Source: Actinomycetota bacterium
Lineage (GTDB): Bacteria > Actinomycetota > Thermoleophilia > BMS3ABIN01
NCBI GenBank assembly: GCA_023489275.1
Contig: JAMDDD010000008.1
Location: forward strand, 1-64,000
Direction of reading: 5' to 3'
Length of the DNA stretch: 64,000 nt
In this document: positions 24,059 to 33,482 of the stretch, in pieces
Layout of the letters: the number at the start of each line of letters is the position of its first letter
Position numbering within the stretch: position 1 is the stretch's first letter
Position numbers and translations under genes: made by a program
The notes under the pieces: generated by a model
Told to the model about the DNA's origin: nothing
What the model saw: the letters and a program-made list of their open reading frames with translations, nothing else
Database searches by the model: none

Positions 24059-26095
24059 TTACGCTTCGGCTTGATCCTGAAGTAAGTTCAATTGAAGACG
24101 CAACTGATTCTTTAAATTTAAAGTGCCCTCTGTGATTTGATCTAAGGCCGATTTGTCTGGTTTGCTCTTTTGGAGTATATGTATTTCTGATGTCAACCTC
24201 GCAATGAGACCTTCGAGTTGCTTAAGGGCATCTGAGGCAAGGCGATACTTTTCTTCGTTTGAAGCGGTTCTTGAAGTTTTTTCTTTCAGAGCTTCGAGAC
24301 TTGTAAGGAATTCGGCTCCAAGCCCTGCCGAAGCGGCTGTTAGCCATAGCGAAGTGCTGAAGGTAATGAAATCCTCGACCGCTTTGCCTTCGAAAGGGCT
24401 TGGCCCGAAATAGTAAGCAAGAAAAGTTCCAAGGACAAATAGTCCGCCGGCCAGCGAATTTCCGAAAAAGCCCAAGAATAGGCTGCTGATTAAAAAACTC
24501 ACTCCGATATACAAGCTGAAATAAATAGGAAGGCCGGCCTGTAAAGCAACGACAAATAGAACCGCAAATAATGACTGTTTGATAATTAAAAAAACCGGGA
24601 AATTCTGGAAAGCAATGGAAAGTCGCAGTCGGAATATTACCCATGCTATGCAATCCAGTGAGAGCACTCCCGAAATGATGAGAGCAGCGGCGGAGAACCT
24701 CTGATACGGCGGCAGAAGCATCATTTGGATCAAAACCAAGCCCAGCATGAGAGCTTGTATCAGGATTAAGAGCGAGAAGATACCGCCCCCTTTTAACTTC
24801 AGGCGGTTTTGCAGTTTTCCCTGATGCACTTTTAAAAACGAGAATTTAACGCTCGTTCCTTTTCCGGGGATGCTTTCAACGCTTGCCTTCCCGCCAATCC
24901 GCGAGGCGCGCTCTTTGAGCAGCTTTATGCCCTGGCTTCCTTGAGTTTGTTTTCTTTGAAGCTCTTCCGGGCCAAAGCCCCTTCCCTCATCGTTGACTTC
25001 GATCATCAAATGTTTTCGATGATAGATGATTTTGATGGTTATCTCTTTTGCAAGGGAATGAGCGGCCGCATTTCTCACAGCTTCCCGAACCAGAAAAAAG
25101 ATTTCCCTTTGAAGCTCAGGTGCTAGTTTGATGCTCTTATCATTTGAGACAAGGTGAATCGTCATATCATTTGGCTTAAAGCTTTCAGAAAGCTCTGAAA
25201 GAATTGCAGTCAGGTCTTTATTCTCTGAAGATTCGAGATCAGAGAACAGGCGTTTAATGGTGACGCTTGCCAGTTTGGCACCTTCTGAGAGCTGATTTAA
25301 GGCATTCTTGATCTCGTCCGCGCTTTTTTCGGCAACACCCTCGCTCCACAAGCAAAGGCCGCAAACGATGCTGCCAAGATCATCATGAAGCCAGGCGCGA
25401 AAGAGCATCCGCTCCTTATTCAAAATACCGGCAAGTTCGAGATTTGAGACTCTCTCAAGAATTCCGGCAAAAGCAACTGAACCGAGGCCAAAAAAATAGA
25501 AGATTACAAAACTGCCGAGTTCATTTGGCGAGCCGAGAAGCTGGCGTGGTGTCTGCACCCATAGCCACTGGGCTCCCAGATAGGCGAAGCTTAAGAAAAA
25601 AGTGGTGGCAAATGCTTCAGAAAAGCGGCGTTTTGGAAAAGCGATAAGGGTTGAATAAGCATACATGGAAGAAATGTAGATTAGCTTTGGCTCGCGGGCC
25701 ATGATCATTAAAGAGGCGCAAACGAGAAGATCAATCAGGTGAAAATATTTGTTTGCCGATCTCTTTGACACGATAGCCATATATGCGTAAATCGCGGTGT
25801 AAAGGGCGGCGGACGTAAAAACAAATAAAGCCCAGCTAACGGAGCCGAGTCTTTCCGGGCAAAAGATCGACATGACCGGTATTTGAAGGATAATCACGAA
25901 CCGCCAATAGACGGCCCACTTTTGAAGCACCAAGTGCCTGCGGCGCGATCCGTCTTCACCGATGAGAGCCGGGTTTTCTAAAGAAGGTGCTTTTGGGACA
26001 AAATTTCTTTTAAGAAATGGACGCAGATACAGGCCAAGCCCGGTTCCATCCAAACTCTTTTTTTCTATGGCGGCTGCTTCGGTGTCAAAATTCAT
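24059..26095 (-). CDS. Membrane histidine kinase with a second C-terminal membrane domain
   Basis: A 678-residue NarL-type sensor kinase. An N-terminal membrane block (about residues 60-212) is followed by the phosphoacceptor motif AWLHDDLGS (His237). The ATPase domain has an N-box near REAVRNAAAHS and a G1 motif DEGRGFG (residues 369-375). Unusually, a second membrane block of five to six segments follows (about residues 438-596), and then a coiled coil. The start overlaps the response-regulator gene by 11 bases. It probably senses an envelope or membrane signal. Confidence 0.85.
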   Translation of the reverse strand: MNFDTEAAAIEKKSLDGTGLGLYLRPFLKRNFVPKAPSLENPALIGEDGSRRRHLVLQKWAVYWRFVIILQIPVMSIFCPERLGSVSWALFVFTSAALYTAIYAYMAIVSKRSANKYFHLIDLLVCASLMIMAREPKLIYISSMYAYSTLIAFPKRRFSEAFATTFFLSFAYLGAQWLWVQTPRQLLGSPNELGSFVIFYFFGLGSVAFAGILERVSNLELAGILNKERMLFRAWLHDDLGSIVCGLCLWSEGVAEKSADEIKNALNQLSEGAKLASVTIKRLFSDLESSENKDLTAILSELSESFKPNDMTIHLVSNDKSIKLAPELQREIFFLVREAVRNAAAHSLAKEITIKIIYHRKHLMIEVNDEGRGFGPEELQRKQTQGSQGIKLLKERASRIGGKASVESIPGKGTSVKFSFLKVHQGKLQNRLKLKGGGIFSLLILIQALMLGLVLIQMMLLPPYQRFSAAALIISGVLSLDCIAWVIFRLRLSIAFQNFPVFLIIKQSLFAVLFVVALQAGLPIYFSLYIGVSFLISSLFLGFFGNSLAGGLFVLGTFLAYYFGPSPFEGKAVEDFITFSTSLWLTAASAGLGAEFLTSLEALKEKTSRTASNEEKYRLASDALKQLEGLIARLTSEIHILQKSKPDKSALDQITEGTLNLKNQLRLQLNLLQDQAEA

Positions 26096-26858
26096 TTAGC
26101 TTGGAAGTATGCGGATCGATAAGCCCTTCTTTCACGGCCAAGACCACCATCTCCTGGCGCTCGCGAACTCCCATTTTTTCTCTTAAATGTTCTTCAAAAA
26201 TGCGGCGTATCGTTCTGGGGGAATTATTAAACTGGCTGGCTATCTCTTTGTCCCGTTTGCCTCGTGAGTAAAGATCAAGCACTTCCAGTTCTTTGTCAGT
26301 GAGATTAAAGGGCAGAAATGAGCCGTCTTTTTCAAACTGCGCCCGCATTTTTTTAAGATTCGCAGGCAAAGGCAGGCGGCCGCCGTTTTGAACGATGCTG
26401 AGGCACTGGGCGAGATTATTATCAACATAATCTTTCACTAGATAGTCATGAGCGCCAGCTCTTAGAGCTCTTAAAAAATATCCGCATCCATTGGATACGG
26501 TTAATACCACTATTTTAGCCTCAGGCCTTGCTTGAGAGCAGAACCTTATCAGCTCCAAGCCGATTTCGGTTTTCGGCTGCTTGTCGGCCTCCGGAAACCA
26601 GGATGTTGCCGAAGATACGAACTTTTTTCGGGGGATAGCCAAATCGGTCAAAAGGATGTCAAAGGCATTTTTTTCGATAAGCTCTGTGGCATCTTCAAAG
26701 CTTGTGGCCGATCCTGCGATCTCCACGGCTGTGCTAGCCCGGAGATTTTCGAGCAGACTTTTAAGGTAATACTCCTGATTTTCCACCAGAAGGACGTTGA
26801 TCTTTTCAGTTTTATCGCTGATCCTTGACCTCCCCGAACCCGATCTTTGACCAGTCAA
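26085..26858 (-). CDS. NarL/LuxR-family response regulator
   Basis: A receiver domain followed by a LuxR-type helix-turn-helix, up to 257 residues. The phosphoacceptor Asp lies in DILLTDLAIP, with the conserved Thr and Lys in VVLTVSN and DYLVKD. The usual acidic pair reads VENQE, and about 20 extra residues follow the phosphoacceptor strand. The C-terminus has NLTDKELEVLDLYSRGKRDKEIA. The start is uncertain. TTG at 26858 has no ribosome site, whereas GGGGAGG precedes an in-frame ATC at 26822. It pairs with the kinase at 24059. Confidence 0.85.
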   Translation of the reverse strand: MTGQRSGSGRSRISDKTEKINVLLVENQEYYLKSLLENLRASTAVEIAGSATSFEDATELIEKNAFDILLTDLAIPRKKFVSSATSWFPEADKQPKTEIGLELIRFCSQARPEAKIVVLTVSNGCGYFLRALRAGAHDYLVKDYVDNNLAQCLSIVQNGGRLPLPANLKKMRAQFEKDGSFLPFNLTDKELEVLDLYSRGKRDKEIASQFNNSPRTIRRIFEEHLREKMGVRERQEMVVLAVKEGLIDPHTSKLNEF

Positions 26859-27040
26859 GATTTGTGCATTCTATCATCCTATCGGCCCGAGAATTTGTCA
26901 AAAAAACAGCTCGATTATTGCATACGGGATTTGGACTCAGCGAAATCAATTGAACGGAAAAGGCACAGTCTCCTTTTCGATTCTTGCCTTATACGCTTTA
27001 GCGTGCGATACTCCGAACCTTTCCGCCTGCCGCGATAGCC

Positions 27041-27256
27041 ATGGTGATGAAAACAAATCGCTTTAATTCCGAAAAAATTATCGAAATTCTGAAAAAGAAA
27101 GAACTGCGAAAGCCACTGAGCAAAGTATCCGTCCTAGAGAACCTGGAAATCGCCGAGGAGGCAAAGCATTCTGGGGCCGAAAGCCTGTACTACAGGGAAG
27201 AAATAAATGAATCAGAGCTGAAGACGCGCTTGAAACGCATCTTATCCTTGATTTAA
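27041..27256 (+). CDS. Small charged protein near the right end of the element
   Basis: A 71-residue Lys- and Glu-rich helical protein with no recognised domain. An in-frame ATG two codons in (27047) is an equally good start. No strong ribosome site is visible. It is the last possible gene before the right attachment repeat. Treat as tentative. Confidence 0.35.
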   Translation: MVMKTNRFNSEKIIEILKKKELRKPLSKVSVLENLEIAEEAKHSGAESLYYREEINESELKTRLKRILSLI

Positions 27257-27318
27257 GTTTTCTACCGCTTTTTCGAGCTGGAAGAGGACATCATTGTTCG
27301 AATAGCTTACGATAGCGT

Positions 27319-27332
27319 CTACCATATCTATT
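27319..27332. repeat. Right attachment repeat (attR candidate)
   Basis: An exact copy of the 14-bp repeat at 9402-9415. The IS3 remnant begins at the next base, so the repeat sits exactly on a junction. Confidence 0.6.
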
Positions 27333-27612
27333 ACGGTCTCGTTCTTTCTCCAGGCGCTCGGCCTCGTAGTCCCTGCCTGAGCCAAAAACTTCGGGCATGG
27401 ATTTAAGCGCCTGCTTCTTCCATTGACCGATCTGGTTGGGATGGACTGAGAATTCCTGGGCGAGCTCGTTTAATGTGCGTTGTCCCTTGATCGCTTCCAG
27501 GGCGACCTTGGCTTTGGACTCCTTTTTGAACTTTCTGCGGTTAACACTCATGAAGCCCCTTTCCTGAAACAGCAGGTTCCATCTTGACCTACTGTCCCGT
27601 TTTGGGGGTCCA
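27333..27612 (-). mobile_element. IS3-family remnant (left end and part of orfA)
   Basis: The terminal repeat GGTCCA at 27607-27612 and a truncated orfA (27333-27551, about 73 codons, starting MSVNRRKFKKESKAKV) match the intact copy at 28446-29725 but are diverged. The reading frame runs on into the attachment repeat, giving a nonsense tail. It is cut at the point where the integrative element ends. Confidence 0.8.
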
Positions 27613-27622
27613 CTATAATGAT

Positions 27623-28445
27623 TCAGACATTTGTGCCCTCTTCGACAATTTTAATTTCTTCTTCAGTGAGATCGTAGAGCTCGTAGACGAGGCGGTCGAT
27701 CTGGCGGTCGGTGGCGTCGATCTGGCGTTGGAGGGTTGTTTTGTCGTGGGAGGTTTTGGCGGTTTGAAGTTGTTTGTTTAGGTCTAGCATGCGGTTGACT
27801 AGTTCGACCATCTCGTCATGGCGAGATTTGTCGGTGGGGTTGGAGAAGTTGATTTCTTTGATAGGAACTTTAGCTAAATCGACTACACGAATTGACACAT
27901 CTAATATACATTTTCGATACCAAAAATTAATAAATCTGGAATTCAGCAACCCTAAAATATAAAACAGATTATAATTCTGACCAGATTTAAGAACTGCATT
28001 TAGAAGAACACCAGCGCTATAAGTCAAGTCATCGTCTAAATAACCAACGACCAGGCGCTGGCGTAGCACTGGATTCCTTAGTTTCTGGATAACGAGGCGA
28101 GGGCCTTTAAAAAACCTTTCATTTACAGCATGGGCCAACCAGGGACCATAGCTAATCCAACTTTTTTGATTCCAGTGGACTTTGTAACGTGAGACATCGC
28201 GCCCTAAAAGTTCTTTTTTAAATGTCCCGTCCTTTTGATGATCACAATGAAACAGTCGGCCGTTAACGATTTCTTCCGCTCGCGAACGACCATACTTTTC
28301 AGCAAGCGATGATCTGCGGTAAAGTGTCAAGCCTTGAGTAATCTCAACGATCTTACTCAGCGCAATTGTGTGTTTGCTGATGTTTTCCAGAATGTTGATG
28401 TCATCTGCTGTGATCCGGGGGTTAAAACGTAACGAAGGATTATAG
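27623..28445 (-). pseudogene. 3' part of broken Type IIG-like restriction-modification gene
   Basis: About 274 codons of the C-terminal specificity region. They include HTIALSKIVEITQGLTLYRRSS and a later FIL-GLLNSRFINFWYRK segment typical of TaqI-like or Eco57I-like DNA-recognition domains. A coiled coil and acidic tail follow. It is separated from the 5' part (29726-31924) by the IS3 element. No target duplication is obvious, and the two reading frames do not rejoin, so the gene is permanently broken. The natural stop lies just before the second IS end. Confidence 0.82.
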
Positions 28446-28506
28446 TGGACCCCCAAAATGAGACAGTGGGTTAAGATGGAAACCTGCTGTCTGAGAAAGG
28501 GGTTTC

Positions 28507-28791
28507 ATGAGCCGCAGAAAGTTCAGCAAGGAGTTCAAAGCCAAGGTCGCCCTGGAGGCGATCAAGGGCCAGCGAACCATAAACGAACTCGCCCTGGAGT
28601 TCGGCGTCCATCCCAACCAGATCAGCCTCTGGAAGAAACAGGCGTTGGCCTGCCTACCGGAAGTTTTCGGCACCGGCAAAGACCACGAGGCCGAGCGTCT
28701 CGAACTCGAACGCGACCGCCTCTACAAGAAGGTGGGCCAGCTGCAGGTGGAAGTGGACTTCCTTAAAAAAAACATCGGACATCTGGACTGA
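28507..28791 (+). CDS. IS3-family transposase OrfA
   Basis: A 94-residue protein with a helix-turn-helix (KVALEAIKGQRTINELALEFGVHPNQISLWKKQAL) and a leucine-zipper-like C-terminus. It binds the IS ends and regulates transposition. Near its end the heptamer A-AAA-AAC (28767-28773) allows a -1 shift into orfB, giving the OrfAB transposase. Confidence 0.9.
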   Translation: MSRRKFSKEFKAKVALEAIKGQRTINELALEFGVHPNQISLWKKQALACLPEVFGTGKDHEAERLELERDRLYKKVGQLQVEVDFLKKNIGHLD

Positions 28792-28793
28792 CG

Positions 28794-29645
28794 GTGGCTA
28801 CCAAACGTGCCATGATCGAGCCGGCTCACCGGGAGCTTAACGTCAGCGCTCAGTGCGAACTGCTCGAACTGCCCCGGGCCAGCTATTACCGCACTCCTCA
28901 GCCGGAATCAGATGAGAACCTGATGCTGATGCGCCTGATCGACGAGCTCTACACCCGCCGCCCATCCCTGGGATCGCGCGGGATGCGCGACCGCTTAAGG
29001 CTTAAGGGCCACAGGGTAAACCGCAAACGGGTGCAGAGGCTGATGAATATCATGGGCATCGAATCGCTGGCGCCCCAGAAGAAGAAAACCACCGTGCCGG
29101 CCCCAGGACACAAGATCTATCCGTATCTGCTCAGAAACCTGGACATCGTCAGGCCGGATCAGGTCTGGTGTAGCGATTTTACGTATATTCGCCTCAAGCG
29201 CGGCTTCGTCTTCTTAACGGCGGTGATGGACTGGCACTCCCGCTACGTGCTCTCCTGGGAGATCTCGGTGACCATGGACGAGGAGTTTTGCGTCAGCGCC
29301 CTGGAGCGGGCCTTAAGACGGCACGGCGCTCCGGAGATCTCCAACACCGACCAGGGTTCGCAGTACACCGGCGCCGCCTATACCGGCGTGCTCAAGGATC
29401 ACAAAGTCAAAATTAGCATGGACGGCAAAGGCCGGGCCACCGACAACATCATGATCGAGCGCCTCTGGCGCACAGTGAAGTACGATGACATCTATCTCAA
29501 GGACTACGAGACCGTCGAACAGCTGACCCGTGGACTCAGGATATTCTTCGATGACTACAACAACCAGCGGCCGCACAGCTCGCACGGCGGCAAAACTCCG
29601 GCCCAGATCTACTTCGGCGCCGCTGCTCTTCGGCAGGCCGCCTGA
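28794..29645 (+). CDS. IS3-family transposase OrfB
   Basis: A 283-residue DDE integrase-fold protein. The catalytic triad is visible in WCSDFTYI, SNTDQGSQYT and MIERLWRTVKY. The C-terminus has the common NNQRPHSSHGGKTPAQ motif. It lies in the -1 frame relative to orfA, and the frame is open from the slippery site to the GTG at 28794. It appears intact. Confidence 0.92.
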   Translation: MATKRAMIEPAHRELNVSAQCELLELPRASYYRTPQPESDENLMLMRLIDELYTRRPSLGSRGMRDRLRLKGHRVNRKRVQRLMNIMGIESLAPQKKKTTVPAPGHKIYPYLLRNLDIVRPDQVWCSDFTYIRLKRGFVFLTAVMDWHSRYVLSWEISVTMDEEFCVSALERALRRHGAPEISNTDQGSQYTGAAYTGVLKDHKVKISMDGKGRATDNIMIERLWRTVKYDDIYLKDYETVEQLTRGLRIFFDDYNNQRPHSSHGGKTPAQIYFGAAALRQAA

Positions 29646-29725
29646 TGACTGTCATGCTGGTATGCGGATTGAAAAAAACCTTTACACCTTAAATCAAGAA
29701 AAGGTTGTATTGACATTGGGGTCCA

Positions 29726-31924
29726 CTTCCGATTGCTCAGCCATGACTTGATTGGCACGTTTCGACACTTATTGATCAATGTTCCCGACGAAGAAACTTC
29801 AATTATTTCTTCCTTTTTAATCTCGCCTAAACAAATTACGTTGCACCTATTACGGGATGCTACGATTATGCAGCTGTCCATCTTTACGCCAGCAAAGACA
29901 TTTTCAGGAAACACAATTAAGGAATGTGGACAAAATGTACCGAACAGGAACTCCCGAAGTTGCGCTGTTTGGGAACGAGAAATCCAATAACTAGGAGTAA
30001 TGAATCCCCATAGTCCAAACTTATTTAACAAGAGCGAAACGCGTTCCACAAAATAAATATAGCTCTCAAATTTTCCTGTATTCAAAGAATAACGAAGCTT
30101 GAAATACGGCTTTTCTGATTCATCAATGTACGCGCCCCATGGCGGATTTCCAATCACGATGTCAAACCCTCCGGCCTTCATAATTTCCGGAAAGCCGCCT
30201 GGCCCATCCCAATCAAAAGCATTGACACGGTAACGCACTTCCTCCTCCAACAACCCCATCTGCTGCCCCTCAAAAAAATCCGTCCCAATCAGCGAGTTAC
30301 CGCACTTGATGTTATTTCCCAAATCAGGCAGCGCCCGCTCGTGAAAGAACTTGAGCTGCGAGTTGATGGTTTCCTGCGATTCTTCTTCCAACACTTTGAG
30401 CAGCAGTGAAAGCTTGGTAACCTCGACGGCCTGCGGGTCGATGTCCACGCCGTAGATGTTGCCCAGCAGAATCCGTTTCTTCTCCGCCGTGGTCAACTGC
30501 CAGCCGTTCTTGCCCGCGAACAGGCGCGGCTCCTTGCCGGTGGCCCACTTTTTCGCTTCGTTCTCTGAGTACCAGTCGCGGTGCCAGTCGAGCAGGTATT
30601 CGTAGGCGCCAATCAGAAATGAGCCGGAGCCGCAGGCGGGGTCGAGTATCCTCAGTTTCTCTGCCTGCTTCGGGGTCTTGTCCGCAAGCAGCTTCCCGAC
30701 GGTGTTCTTCACGATGTAATCAACGATATAGGTTGGCGTATAGTAAACGCCTCCCGCCTTCTTAACCTCAGGCTTGTCCTCGACCTTGGCCTGGTGCCCG
30801 GCTGTCAGCCTGATGACCTTGCCGAGGAACTGCTCGTAGACCTGGCCGAGGATGTCGATGGGGAGCACCGAAAATTCATAGGGACTGTCAGGGTAGTAGA
30901 GCCCTTTTAGTATCTGCTTCAGCGGTTTGTCGTCGATGGTGAGGCCAAGCGTGAGCTCATCCGGATGGTTCGGGTTGCCCCGTTCCTCCCTGAAGTGGAA
31001 CAGGCCCGAGTTGTAGCGCTCGTCGGCTTTCTGAAACAGCTCGAGGAGCCGCGCGTAAACGTTGGCGCCGTTTTGCATCCCATGGAGATTGCCGTAATCC
31101 TCGATTCCCCTGTCCTCACAGATGCGCAGGAAGATGATGCGGTCGATGGTGACCTGCACCGCCTCGTTGAGTTCGCGCTGGCTGAGGCCCGGGTTGCGCA
31201 AGGCGATGTTTTTTGCCAGAAGCTCGCGCCAGCTTTCTATCTCCTTGAGAAATTCCTTGTCCACCTCACCGGTGCCGCGCTTGGCCTTGGCAGAGGTGGC
31301 CATGCGGTCGAGCCCGCCCCTCTTGATGCCCTCGGGAGAGAAAGCATCGAGCAACTCTTCAAGATGGTCGAGGTACTCATCGTACCGCCAGTAACGGATG
31401 CGGCCCGTGCTGGCCTTGTCGCTCGGCAGCGGCTTTGCCCGGCAATCGACGATGGCCAATTCCTCGAAATCGGTGACGATTGAGAGCGGCAGCTTGGCGC
31501 TATAAGCGTAGCGGCGGAGCTGGTAATACGGATCGGGGTCGTTCTTCATATCCACGGCGGGCTTTTTGGCTTCAACGAAGAACTTGCGCTGACCGCCGAT
31601 GCGGAAGCAGTAATCCGGCGCCTTGGTCATACCGCCCACCTTGATGGCGTCTTCGTGGATGACATCCTTGTAGGCGGGCGCATAGCCGGCCTCGTTGTCT
31701 ATGTCCCAGCCGAGCGCCTTGAAGAAAGGGTCGATGAATTCGCGGCGGGTCTGGGTTTCGTTGTAAGCGGGATTCTTGTAAGCGGCTTCGTTGATACGGA
31801 AGTTTTCCACCAGCTCGGCGACGCGCACGCGGATCTCGGGGGGTACGACCGGGCGCGCCGGCTCGCCGGTAGCAGCTTGCTGCTCGCCCACGGGCTCGTC
31901 AGGGTTTGGCTGACCAGTTGACAT
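29726..31924 (-). pseudogene. 5' part of broken Type IIG-like restriction-modification gene
   Basis: About 733 codons. The N-terminal region has a PD-(D/E)xK-like nuclease segment (PDYCFRIGGQRKFFVEAKK). The middle region is an adenine methylase with DPACGSGSFLIGAYEYL and the catalytic NPPWGAY. It would cut and methylate the same site, protecting against foreign DNA. The protein is interrupted after WLSNRK by the IS3 element. Methylation or cleavage is unlikely without the recognition domain. Confidence 0.85.
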
Positions 31925-32019
31925 GCCGCGATTATATCACCGCATGCGGATGGCGCACTATGGCGGCTACCTTCAAACGCGAGATTCTTCGGCGCCTGCG
32001 GCGCCGCAGAATGACTAAC

Positions 32020-32637
32020 TTATTTCTTTTTCGCCGGCGTCCGTTTCCTGGCAGGCGACTTTTTCCTCGCCGGCGTCACAAGCTCCGCATGGAATCCAAC
32101 CTGGTTCTTCCTCGGATGAGGCGGCGCCATCAGCTGGCGGATAGCGTCGAAGACGATACGGAACTGGACGTCGTATTTCTTTTCCATTTTTTCAATTTTC
32201 TGTGAAATTTCGCTATAAGAAACCATCATTCGCTGCAGATTGACGAACGTTCTCATAATTTCGATATTCACCTGAATCGCCCGTTTACTTCTGAGCACGC
32301 TTGAAAGCATTGCCACACCCTGCTCCGTAAAAGCGAACGGCAGATATTTCATATGCTTGCCGCGTTGAGAATTGCCGCCGGCCTCGCCTGTCGCAGTCGT
32401 GATTTCTTTTGTAAACTGCCCTTGAGTCTTTATGGCTTCCAGCTCGTTCCTTGACAGCTGAAACATAAAATCGCTTGGAAACCTATCCATATTCCGCTTT
32501 ACAGCCTGCATCAATACGCGATGTTCGACGTCGTAAAGCCTGGCGAGATCGTTGCTCAAAATTACCTTACTACCGCGGAGAACGATGATCCTCTTTTCGA
32601 CAACCTCTTCAGTAATGGCAGCCATTTCCCTTGTCAT
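32020..32637 (-). CDS. ORF6N-domain protein
   Basis: A 205-residue protein. Residues 10-100 match the ORF6N domain (VILSNDLARLYDVEHRVLMQAVKRN, then FPFAFTEQGVAMLSSVL-like), common in phage and mobile-element regulators. The C-terminus is a Lys/Ala/Pro-rich tail, KKSPARKRTPAKKK, that could bind DNA. The ATG at 32637 has GGGGAGGAT upstream. A strong palindrome lies 20 bases upstream, probably an operator. Confidence 0.85.
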   Translation of the reverse strand: MTREMAAITEEVVEKRIIVLRGSKVILSNDLARLYDVEHRVLMQAVKRNMDRFPSDFMFQLSRNELEAIKTQGQFTKEITTATGEAGGNSQRGKHMKYLPFAFTEQGVAMLSSVLRSKRAIQVNIEIMRTFVNLQRMMVSYSEISQKIEKMEKKYDVQFRIVFDAIRQLMAPPHPRKNQVGFHAELVTPARKKSPARKRTPAKKK

Positions 32638-32657
32638 ATCCTCCCCTTTCGATGATT

Positions 32658-32686
32658 CTTTAAGATCACATTTTGTGACCTTAAAG
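32658..32686. promoter_or_regulatory. Palindromic operator before the ORF6N gene
   Basis: CTTTAAGATCACA and TGTGACCTTAAAG form a 13-bp inverted repeat with one mismatch and a three-base loop. It lies 20 bases before the start codon and probably binds the ORF6N protein itself. Confidence 0.5.
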
Positions 32687-32903
32687 ATTCGTCCCAGCTA
32701 TCCCTCGAGCTCATATCTGATCATTTCAGGCCAATATTATTTTTGACCGCCATCGGGTGACAGAAGTTTATCAGGTGGTGTCGCCAGACATCATATCCTC
32801 CTCCCTTAAGTGACACGTAGTTTCCCGCACCCTGCAATTCTTGCAGGCAGCTCTTCGTCGAATATTCTCTGGTTAAGCAACCAGCGACCGGCGGAGGGCA
32901 TTC

Positions 32904-33449
32904 GTGGCGAAACTCACTCAGGAGGAAATAATGGCCATCAAACAAACAGGCCAGAAAGACATCAGCAATAGAAAGCTTGCCAGGCTCTTCGGTGTCGATG
33001 AAAGCACGGTGCGCTATCATGTCGCCAGGGGCAAAAAACCCGACGGACGGGGGAACAAGCCGCAAAAGGCAGAGCAGCTGGCCCAGGTGATCACCCACTG
33101 GCTGGGTCACAACAAACCCGATCCCGGTCGCAGGCCTAACGCCAGAGCCCTGTGGGAGTATCTGGTGGATGGTTACGGCTACACCGGCAGCTACCGCTCC
33201 GTGGTCAGATACCTGGACCGGCATCTGTCGGCCGCACCGCTTCGGCCCCGCCGGCGGGTAGAAACACCACCCGGCATCCAGGCCCAGGCCGAAACCGAAA
33301 GCGAGGTGAAAGAGTTAATCAACCGGGCTATGAGCTACTATAATCGGGACCGGCTGCACTCGGCACTTGACCACGTAGCTCCTGACAAATATATCAATAA
33401 TATTAAGAAGCAAAAGCAACCAATGACTCATGCTTTAGCTCTGGCGTAA
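32904..33449 (+). pseudogene. Internally deleted DDE transposase
   Basis: An in-frame fusion of a transposase N-terminus (helix-turn-helix, ISNRKLARLFGVDESTVRYHVARG, then NARALWEYLVDGYGYTGSYRSVVRYL) with a C-terminal tail (YYNRDRLHSALDHVAPDKYI). The whole catalytic core is missing after PPGIQAQ. It cannot transpose. It could still encode a DNA-binding fragment. It marks the right edge of the scrap zone. Confidence 0.75.
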
Positions 33450-33482
33450 CTGGTGCAGAAAAAAGGGCGCGGCGCCAGATGA

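Larger units (their letters stand above)
9402..27332. mobile_element. Integrative (conjugative or mobilizable) element in tRNA-Glu
   Basis: A segment of about 17.9 kb bounded by the 14-bp direct repeat CTACCATATCTATT. The left copy (9402-9415) spans the tRNA-Glu 3' end. The right copy (27319-27332) lies exactly where an IS3 remnant is cut. The order inside is serine recombinase, small protein, PIN/RHH pair, ImmA-like, XRE, origin-like repeats, replication-relaxation protein, unknown genes, VirD4/TraG-like ATPase, envelope operon, two-component system. A coupling ATPase and replication-relaxation protein fit conjugative or mobilizable elements. No VirB4 or relaxase of recognised type is visible, so self-transfer is uncertain. 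Confidence 0.7.
28446..29725 (+). mobile_element. Complete IS3-family insertion sequence
   Basis: A 1280-bp insertion sequence with inverted ends TGGACCCC and GGGGTCCA, carrying orfA and orfB. It has a programmed -1 frameshift heptamer. It interrupts the restriction-modification gene. The shared left flank ATTATAG at both IS copies suggests the true end may include a few more bases. Confidence 0.85.

Noticed and set aside
9402-27332. CRISPR array or cas genes
   Set aside because: No regularly spaced repeats of CRISPR size and no Cas-like proteins. The GTTTC array is too short and symmetric.
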